This document shows positions 55,132-64,000 of a stretch of 64,000 bases of DNA, piece after piece (the stretch's first letter is position 1; every line of letters begins with the position of its first letter). A program made the translations under genes and the position numbers. Below the pieces are notes generated by a model that saw only the letters and a program-made list of their open reading frames with translations, searched no databases and had not been told where the DNA came from. Origin of the DNA: Sipunculus nudus (taxonomy: Eukaryota; Annelida; Sipuncula; Golfingiida; Sipunculidae); assembly GCA_026874595.1 (NCBI GenBank), contig CM049318.1, forward strand, positions 59,680,250-59,744,249. The letters are read 5' to 3'.

Positions 55132-56790
55132 TGTATATACGATTGTGAATAGCATTACTGCATACTTGACTGATTATTAAGATGGAGGCAAAGCAAACCC
55201 ATATGAAACAAAATGAGAGTGGTCCGGCCATATATCCGGGATATGGTCATGAGGAAGTGGAGGCTTCACATTTGAACGGGATGGTTTCCACTTCCGACTC
55301 ATTATGTGATAAAATGAACGAGGCGTGATCGGGGCAGTTGAACATATTAAGTTTAGCACAACGGCAATACTATGCATCTTAATGGAGTCTTATCTTTATT
55401 GAAAAAAGGTTCTGGATGGTATGCAGTAAATCATATGCCACACATAACCACGACAAACTGGGGGAGTCCAAACTCTAGAGTCCTATTTTAATGAGCCAAC
55501 CAGTGTCAATAATGGGACTGTTCACTACCGATTGTATACTTTTACTTCCTGTTGAATCACATACAGTATATACACTGCATTTTCTCGAACAAATAGACAA
55601 TTTCTCTTAACCTATGTATGCAAATGTAAAATCTCTTGCCAGACCCTGTCGTGATTTATTTCAACTGGTGTAAAAAGTTAGGAAGACTGCATCGACAAAG
55701 AAGGGACAAGAATTGAAAACAGTAATACAGAAAGAAACTGTAGGTATATACCTGCGCATGAAGGGGGACGGGGGGGGGGCGGTCTATCTCTTTGCATTTA
55801 AGAGCACGAGGACAGCAAGAGAAACAGGTTCAGTCTACAAAGAATGCGAAAGAGTTAAACAAAAAAAAATGAAAACTGGAGTGATCAAAGTCAAACTCAG
55901 ACAGACAAAGAGAAAGGATGAGACCTCATCACGTCAAGCCGACCATGCAGAGTGAAAGTACAAGAAATTATGTCGGTACGAGCCCCTGTTTCTTATTAAC
56001 ACACTTAACACTTAGGAGGTCCTGAATCCGGAATTCGTTTTCTTATCAATATGAAAAGTCACGTTTGTTCTTCCCCGCCTTTCACAAGATATCATATGAC
56101 GCAACTTCCAAGCACTTCGTGCGTAAAAGGAAAACGAAATCTCAGGCTTCGCGGTGGCGGTAATCGGGAGGAGAATGCAAACCGAGGGTCTTTGTCACTA
56201 CTGGTGACATTTTAGTAGCTCCATTAGACCACATGTGCTTGAAATAATATAAACAATAAAACAGCATTAAAGATCAGACTCGCTACAAGAGTAGACGCAA
56301 GCAGGCCGTGCCTGACAATCAGAATGCTGCCGCTGCGGCCAGCATCACATGTTGTCGTTTAATTCATAACTCTGCAATATCGCTAGGCTTTCTGATGCCA
56401 GGCGCTGCCAGTTTCTATTGGGCGTCCTAACGAGCGCCAGATGAAGCAAATTGACTCTTGTTGCGTAAAAACACCAGCTCCGCCGAGTGTCTGTGTCAGA
56501 GCTAATTCTCACATGTGTCGCTAACATTTAAACAGGCGAGACAAATGTTTGATCGATGGGTCGCCAGTCGTGCCCCTGACAGACCCTAAGAACTGTCATG
56601 TGAGTCCGGTATGATATGATTGTACCCGCCTGTTGCACGATTGTTGTACGCCTGCCCGATATCTGGTGTTATAAGAAAATCTCCATGTATCCTTGCAAGT
56701 GTTCTGAAGCAAATATGTCTCGTACAATTATGTGAATCATACCCGCCCTTAAAATGTACATGCATCACATTACAAAAGAGCAATTTAGCT

Positions 56791-56836
<46 letters not shown>

Positions 56837-59800
56837 ATGTATGTATTTATAACAAAACAGACATTTCTAAAAGGGAATCGCATTACTATCCTAATTTTTT
56901 AATTTCATTTTGCATACAGTAAGATTAATTAATTTAATGATTTTAACATGTCATAAATAAAAATACATCTTTTTATTCATGACGAAAGTATTTTTCACCC
57001 ATAAGGACGGGATGCGAACCCCCCCCCCCCCCAGTAAAATACTATCAATTAATACAACTAAGTGGTGAGTGGTAAAGGAACATAACTGTTCAGAGTTTCA
57101 AGCCATCAGTTAGACAATAAGTCTCATTTTCAGTGAAAATCTGACTTAGAAAGAAAAAAACAATGAGTGTTAATTAGTACAGGTCGGGACAATGAGTTAT
57201 GTCACCTCGGCACGCCGGCATTATCGATAATGGCTGGTACGCACGACACCAAATTTACAGCGTGGGCGGGGCAATATTAATAGACAAGTCTTTGACTGGT
57301 TCAAGCTAATTTTCATACCCCCCCCCCCCCCACCACCACCACCAAAAATAAATTACATAAATAAGGAAACGGAATGCATGCACAAGTATATCAGATTTTA
57401 ACTCCATTCAGGACGACGGAAGGGTCCAAAGCGTATACATTTCGATAGCTACACTGCATGGTGTAAGCTTGTTACATACAAACAAATTTTTTTTAACCTT
57501 TTTTGTATTTTTCGATAAAAATTTCATATATGGTCAGGGAAAAGGATTAAAACAAAAGCATTTTTTTTTGCTGAATATGTAAAAGCTCTACATAACGAAG
57601 GACATGTGATCAAATTTGAATTATTTTATCTTCTTTAAAGATGAAAATAAAATGAAAATTTTTTATGCGGGGGTTAAAATTGACGCGGGCAGGGCCTAAG
57701 AACCATATCTTTTTTTATTGCCTAATATTATTTCTTTCCCTTGGATTTTTGTTCAGTTTTGCAACTCACAAAAGTTCGTGGCAAGTTCCGTACACATTTG
57801 CTGTACATATACGCTGGCAATGAAACTGGTTGTACAAACACCGCAAATGACGTACATAATTATATCCATGGACACATTGTTATTGCAAAAGAAATATCGC
57901 GAACTTTAATCCGTCGCGAATATTAAACCAGGAGCGTGTATATTGGATTGCTTACTGACATTTCCATACATATATTTTCTTTCTTTCAGCTGGTGCGGCC
58001 CACATTATTGTATATTTATAAGTATAAAAGAAGGTGTAAAAAGACGCGTTGTGAATCTGGATGTACTCCGCGAGCGTGTAGCACAGTCAGTGTCAGGAGC
58101 CCCAGTTCTGGATTACGTTAACACCGGGCCACGCAGCCCACCCCCGGGTCAATGAACATCATAAATAAAACACCCCTCTGCCACCTGCCGTCAGAAACGC
58201 TAATGATTTCATCAGAATGTCAGCCCCGAGAAAAAAACACACCGCGTTTTGTTAACCAACAGTATGCAGAAGTTGGTTCCGCAACCACGTAAATTCATGC
58301 GTAATTTAACACACATCAAGTACGTGTTCGTACAAAGTGACATTATCTTTTATATTCGCATTTTAACTGGTTTATAAATTCCAAAGTATAGGGGCTTACA
58401 TGCGTTGTCTTAGAGTCGAATACTACAATTTCAATATTTTACATGTAATATTTAGAGGACCTTGGTCTTGAGGGAGTACTCGTGTAGTAAATACTAGAAA
58501 TTCTAACCGAGAATTTGAATCCGAAATAAGAAATGAATTGCTTGTGTCCGGTATGAGCCTAGCGTTTACATGCAAATACCAAACCTTCAGACCTAGAGAG
58601 CTTTACGTCTACATTGTATATCAGGAAAGGCCATGACGAAATCAATAAAAAGGTCACAGTGCCCTATTTGGAGTGTGCTTCGGGGCGAAACATGAGTTTG
58701 ATTGCCTTAAAAATCAAACCCCTCTTAGTTATCAAGTTTGCTGAAAAAATAATTTTCATAAAATCAAAGTGTAATCAAATTGGATCTATCATCAGCTCTT
58801 AAGATAAATCACTATAACAGCTTTGAACTTTACCACATTAGGTTCAATTTGAATTAAAACTGAACAAGATAAACTTGCACAGAACATGCAGTTTTGAGGT
58901 CAACCGATATTTGAGGCCATATTCAAGAGAAGCGGGTGTGTCAACTAATAAATACTTAAATATAAAATATCCATGAAATATAGCCATTCAGCTGAAACAT
59001 TATAGATGTATCAAAAAACAAGTTTTTTTTTAATGCAAGCATTATTTTATATTTAAGAATTTTAGTGAATTATGTGGTTATATATGGTGTAACTTCCTAA
59101 TATATGCACTTTTGTAGTTTAGCAGTCCTACAGCTGCCCAATCAGTTGCTGAAACCATTGAAGCCGCCTTGTAAAAGCGGACAGAGTTGACCGTTGATGC
59201 AGCAAAGGAGTTGAAAACATCTTTGGTAATAGCTCGGATAATATTTCCTGCGCTTGCGATACCATATACCAAAGTTTGATCAGGATCCAAGTAATTTTCC
59301 AGATCAGGTGATCCTCAATGTTGGCGGAGGTCTGCTCTCTTTGTGTGCTTTCTAGTAAATGACATTATACAAGACAGAGGAGGTTTATAATCAATATTAA
59401 CACTGGAATATCAGATGCCAGTTGTTTTTGGTGATGCATCTACACGTTATATGACGTAAAACTGTCTGTCTCATGTATGCTTTTGACGCTTTCTCTCAAT
59501 GATGTGTCCTTTTTCTTATTGTTTTACGACAGTCTGCATCATTTTACGACACTGACTGCATTGTTTCTGAGAGGTCACGAGGGCGTTCCAGCATCCTTTG
59601 TGTGGCGTCACGTGCTGTTGTTTTATGACAACTGTCGTATGGGCGCGCGGGGCCGGGATGATACTTATTAAGTATCACAGGTTCATCTGCCGTACGTCTG
59701 TAACATGTCTGGTGGTCGCCTGGTCCGTGTCTGGTCTGGGTATGCAGCCAACCTGCCGCACGTCTGCTCCTCACACGGTTCTTGTTTATAGGTATTATTC

Positions 59801-60031
59801 TTATGCACTAAGTGAACTTGAACGCATATGTAAACATTGCTGTTGTTTACATGTTGTAAACTATGCAGTCATTAACCTTATAATATTACTAAGATTATTA
59901 ATTATGCTAATTTTGTGTCCGGTCTTGTTTCTACTGAGTTTCTATATTGTTGTCTCTTGTGCTGGTGGTGGTACGGAATACGAAGGGAATAACTAAACAC
60001 AAGATCCATTATAAAGATTACAGCAATGACA

Positions 60032-60131
60032 TATTATTATTATTATTAGTAGTAGTAGTAGTAGTAGCAGTAGTAGTAGTAGTGGTAGTAGTAGAAGTAG
60101 TAGTAGTAGTATTAGCATTAGTACATGTACA
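60032..60131. repeat. Trinucleotide repeat (ATT)n(AGT)n
   Basis: A short ATT run followed by about 75 nt of imperfect GTA/AGT triplets. Long hydrophobic frames on both strands here are artefacts. Confidence 0.95.
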
Positions 60132-60899
60132 TGTATTAGTATAATTATTAATGCATGTACTAAGCCGACCATTGTAATCGTAACTTGAAATATCATTTTT
60201 GCAACCAAAAAAAATGATAATAAAAAGGCCAGGTCGCTATCAATAAATTACTGCCGAATAAAACAAAACATGTGTAATATACTTGACCATAATACTTTTT
60301 TTAACCAAGATCATTTTAATCATAATTCGTACGTTACAGCGATTAATTACATTTCAATTATATTTTTAAAAGCAATGGTAATCAATTAATTTTTTAAAGC
60401 AAGGTATAAGTATAATCAAGGTCAGTTACAATGGAAAGCAAAGCCGACTACAACGATTACTCTTCATTATTCTAAATTTGTCATTCCATGTTTATTTATA
60501 TTTAAAAATCGTAGTTTTTTTTTCTTTGAAACAAAACTTTAGTTCCTGAACAATACGCTAGTAATTAAAGTCAGTCTCCACAGCCATAAAAAAAAGTACT
60601 AGTTATTGAATCAGACAGGGCGGAACCCATCGTCAACACTCACGGAGTGATGATGATGATTGAAAAAATCATGGATATTTTTTTCATATTTTTATCATTA
60701 GTAGTTGAAGTACATTAGTAGTTGAAGTAGTAATATTAGAGATGATTCATATTTTGAACGAGGGTTAATTATCACAAGTTACCAGAACGTCAGTGAAGTA
60801 ACGCTTAACAGGCACATCCGCAACACAAAAATTATGCACATTTCACTATAGGTGCATGGAATGAACTTTTCATCACAGGAAATGGTATCTCAGGAGGCC

Positions 60900-61068
60900 C
60901 CGTGTACCTGCAGGTTAAAATTTGGCGTAGAGGTTTGAAAAACCACAGTTAGATATATAAGATAAAACAAACAACATCAAAAGGAGAAGGAACACTTTTT
61001 GTGAATTGTGAAGAGACGCCGGACGGACAGACTCCACATCTCCATGGCATAAAGATATCGGGCCTATG
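60900..61068. repeat. Dispersed repeat fragment
   Basis: Contains GACGCCGGACGGACAGAC followed by CATCTCCATGGCATAA, a style of GACGGAC-rich dispersed repeat common in marine invertebrate genomes. Assigned from general recognition, with no second copy in this window. Confidence 0.3.
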
Positions 61069-61071
61069 GGT

Positions 61072-61471
61072 CACGTGGTCCTATTTGTTTACATGACCTG
61101 GGGTCACCAAGCCCTGAACCTGAAGGAGAGTAGTAAATGGTCTGGCTTTCTCTGGTTGGCTCTAGCCATCATGTGCTGGAGCATCAAAAACACCCCATTG
61201 TTTGATTTTAAGTATGTTAGGCATAATTCCCAATAAAATTGACAGTATTGGTCAATTTGTTTTAAATCTATGGCCAACCAAAGAGATGTTGTCCAAATGC
61301 TTGTTTGGGACTGCTTGGTGGGGTATTTTGGGCTTCACTGCATTCGGGCCAGGATGGTTAAAAAAGGAGATACACAAGCCCCCTTTTTCTTGGTCAAGTT
61401 TGACTGAAGAAACAACAAATTCTCAGGTAAAAAAAAGTTTAATATCAGAATTTATTTTGAAAATTATTTAA
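61072..61471 (+). pseudogene. Unidentified membrane-protein-like remnant in two frames
   Basis: Frame 1 from ATG 61075 reads MGHVVLFVYMTWGHQALNLK then SGFLWLALAIMCWSIKNTP, stopping at about 61234. Frame 2 (61202-61471) continues with FVLNLWP, CLFGTAWWGILGFTAFGPG and WLKKEIHKPPFSW. Both are rich in Trp and aliphatic residues and have more balanced codon use than the flanks. They could be one gene broken by a frameshift near 61205-61230, or two exons of something larger. I do not recognise the family and assign no function. Confidence 0.25.
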
Positions 61472-62600
61472 AAGAGGCCCAAACCTCAGGCGTTTTATAG
61501 ATGATGTATAGGAAAAAAAAATACAGCCACGTGTCCTATGGCTATAAAATGGAAATCTGTTGTCACTGCAGCACAGGTTCTGATCTGTTGGAAATCGTGC
61601 GGGACAACAACGGTGCTGCCACCTCGTGTCAGCTGTTACCACAATAGTCCTAACTGTCGACATGTTTCATGCGGAATAGAGGATGCCGTTGTCACAATAA
61701 GCCATTAGGTAATTTTTATTATTTATATTTTTATAACGTTAAATTTTACATGCTAATAAATTTAAAAATGCATTTATTTTTTTTCGATTGAACCTTATCT
61801 TAAATTATCGCGTTATGTTCATTCCGTTGAACTTTGTTGTCTGTAGTCATGTGACTATAATTTTTGTAAAGGTCAGAGGGCACGCTCACACCGGAAGTGT
61901 TAAGCGAGCGTGGTTATCTTAGTTACGTGCAAGGTATTTATTTGTAATTGATTTCATAGGTATATATGTTGTTCAGGCTACGTTAATGATAAGCACTGTG
62001 GATTGGATGGATCTTAGAGACCAAGGCTTGAAAATAAAATTTCAAAGCCATTGTGACGTAAGTTTTTTTAAAAACTATAAACAGTAATAGACGAAATTGC
62101 CTGGCGCCAACATCAAGCCACTTCAAGTATGCAATATTGATATATTTCCTCGATATAAAAGATTTATTTCATAGTTACTTTTATCACCACTAACAGATAG
62201 CGCCATCCATCCAAACATAGGTCATGTCCATGCACACTGCGCCAGTATGTGGGTCTGTTGGTTAGGGAATGTGGATCAAGAAATCCTTTCCCAACAATGC
62301 ACTGGGCCATCTAAACACACCAGAGGCGTATGCATAGAATGTAGTGAAAGGGTAGACGTAGTCCAATAAAGTATGTTTGATTACAATTGTGTCAAGGCAA
62401 ATTACATGAACATGAAAGTAATTGTGGTAAGAATTGATCGGAAGAGCATTTGGTAATCAGGCGCATTACATGTACACTGTTCAGAGAAGGCTTTTTTGGA
62501 TTATGACGAATTTTGGTTTGGAAGTTTGACAGTTGAGAGTCCCGGCCGTCCCACAATCCTTTACTGGAAGAGAAGTGTCTAAACTTAATTCCGGAAGTCC

Positions 62601-63920
62601 TATGACCCAGATGGTTTAGGAGCAGAACACTACATTCACGCGAAGGACGCGCTTGTACAACCATTATGTTCACTGATCACTCCTCGTACATGTTTATATG
62701 CCTGTACATATGATGAGCAGTATAATAGTGCCGGTAGTTAAGAATAAAACACAGAGTATAACCGATAAAGCCAATTACAGGCCCATAGCACTGTCCACTA
62801 TAATGTCTAAACTCTTCGAGTTCGTGATTTATGAGAAAATTAAACACTTTGTTAATTTAACTGATAATCAGTTTGGATACAAAATGGGTCATGGCACAGA
62901 GCTTTGTGTATGGTTGCTAAAAGAGATTCTTCGATTTTACCAGAAGATGGGATCACATATGTTTGTGTGTTTTCTCGATGCATCATCGGCTTTGATATAG
63001 TTTGTCACACAACTTTATTCTACAAGCTTTTAAGAAACGGTGTTCCTTTATACCTAGTCAGAATCGTGTATTACTGGTATATGCACCAAAGAATCTCTGT
63101 AAGATGGTACTCGATCAGGTCGTACTTCACAGACACTAATGGTGTTCGACAAGGAGGGGTGTTGTCGCCACTTATGTTCAATATTTACATGAACGATTTG
63201 AGCTCTAAATTAAACACACACACAATTGGTTGTTGTATTGACAAAAATACCATCAATTATCTTATGTTTGCTGATGATATAGTGGTTTTGGCTCCGTCGG
63301 TCAAAGGTCTGCAAAAACTAATAATTCTTACCTTATGCATGACTATGGCATTTCGCATAATATCATATTTAATTTGACAAAATCTGCATATTCACATAAT
63401 GGAAAAAGATAAAACTTGGGCATCATCTGACCCATGTCTCAAAATGGCACAAACGCTTTTATCCCCTGTCAAACAGTACAAATATTTAGGTTGCATTATC
63501 AACAGTAAACTGCAAGATGACGATGAAATACTGCGACAAATGCGCCTATACTGTATGTACGGGCTAATATGTTAAAACAAAAATTCAAACTTTGCTCGGA
63601 AACAGTTAAGATATTATTATTTAAAATGTTTTGCTACACTTTATATTGTGCCAGTCTCTGGAGAAAAGGTGAAAGTGGCGTAAAATAACGCTCCTAGGAT
63701 ATTTCTTGGCTTTCCAAAACATTGCAGCATCAGTAAAGAATTAATAAGTCGTAACATAACCACTTTTGACGCACTAATGCGCAAACAGATATATTCACTG
63801 AAAATGAGAATAACTGAATCTGACAACCTGTATGTCAGAACTTTGTATGAATCTGATTTATATTTAAAGTCCGACTTGTTTAATGTTCATAACAAGAAGA
63901 TGTTTGTTATTAGATTATAA
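62601..63920 (+). pseudogene. LINE (non-LTR retrotransposon) reverse-transcriptase remnant, 5'-truncated and frameshifted
   Basis: Successive frames give DPDGLGAEHYI (about 62604), SIIVPVVKNKT and ANYRPIALSTIMSKLFEFVI (62698-63000), CFLDASSA, then GVRQGGVLSPLMFNIYMNDL and the catalytic FADD (63267-63278). Later come YKYLGCIINSKL (about 63477), an AFDALMRKQIYSL-like segment near 63760, and a stop near 63918. These are reverse-transcriptase palm and thumb signatures in the correct order. At least four frame changes separate them. The endonuclease and ORF1 are absent, so it is a dead fragment. The family resembles Jockey/I-group LINEs, but the clade is not determined. Confidence 0.9.
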
Positions 63921-64000
63921 GTAACAATGCAGCTAGCCTAAATGTTGTTATTTGCTTTCTACTGTTTTCTTTTCTTTCTATTTTCATTTCTTTCATTGTT

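Larger units (their letters stand above)
53157..60899. other. Region downstream of the bHLH candidate last exon, no supported gene
   Basis: If the terminal exon is right, the first few hundred bases would be 3'UTR; plus-strand AATAAA words appear only at about 54739 and 54965. The stretch contains a GT/GA run (53618-53660), poly-G and poly-C runs (54691-54708, 55073-55091, 57020-57033, 57320-57331), (TA)n at 56799-56833, and an ATT/GTA triplet tract at 60032-60131. Open frames such as 59598-59996 and 57943-58155 have no recognised domain or gene context. Confidence 0.5.

Noticed and set aside
56988-57022. Minus-strand GGTTCGCATCCC resembling a tRNA B-box
   Set aside because: A poly-G run sits directly upstream, there is no A-box at proper spacing and no cloverleaf.
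59947-60208. Hydrophobic Val/Leu-rich frames on both strands suggesting a membrane protein
   Set aside because: They arise from the GTA/ATT triplet repeat.

Overview
This window is animal nuclear DNA: genes split by GT-AG introns, very AT-rich spacer, and many (TA)n and (CT)n microsatellites, small inverted-repeat transposons and poly-G/poly-C tracts. The repeat style suggests a marine invertebrate, probably a mollusc; that is inference, because no species-diagnostic gene is present. There is no prokaryotic-type operon and no CRISPR array. Most open reading frames outside the exons listed here are chance frames in AT-rich or microsatellite DNA.

Two real protein genes are supported. (1) Minus strand, 18009 down to 1667: a complete NSUN6-type tRNA/mRNA cytosine-5 methyltransferase, rebuilt from 11 coding exons with canonical splice sites and compatible phases (465 residues). 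It has an N-terminal helical region, a PUA domain and a Rossmann-fold methyltransferase with both expected cysteines. Its introns hold a decayed Tigger/pogo element (6542-7781), a related MITE (12618-13240), and a tandem repeat array (about 8819-11345) split by a 1.57-kb inverted-repeat element (8983-10547). (2) Plus strand, from 35921: a bHLH factor of the paraxis/scleraxis (TCF15/SCX) family. Exon 1 carries the bHLH domain and the CTFCLS motif. A candidate short final exon lies about 16.7 kb downstream at 53100-53156. The two genes are divergent, with about 18 kb of repeat-rich DNA between them.

The proposed bHLH intron (36374-53099) contains three copies of a roughly 420-450 bp hAT-like MITE, a perfect 76-nt TC/TA/GA palindrome, a 276-bp CAGGGGCG-terminated element and a roughly 56-bp minisatellite. 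Downstream of 53157 there is no confident gene until a frameshifted, 5'-truncated LINE reverse-transcriptase remnant at 62601-63920. A two-frame membrane-protein-like remnant lies near 61.1-61.5 kb and was not identified.

The least conventional signal is the 1.57-kb element in NSUN6 intron 4. It carries seven copies of a 14-bp motif close to GTAACGGTGTCGAG, in both orientations around a central point, with no recognisable transposase. The two genes have no evident functional link; the window is mainly a record of repeat activity around two conserved genes.
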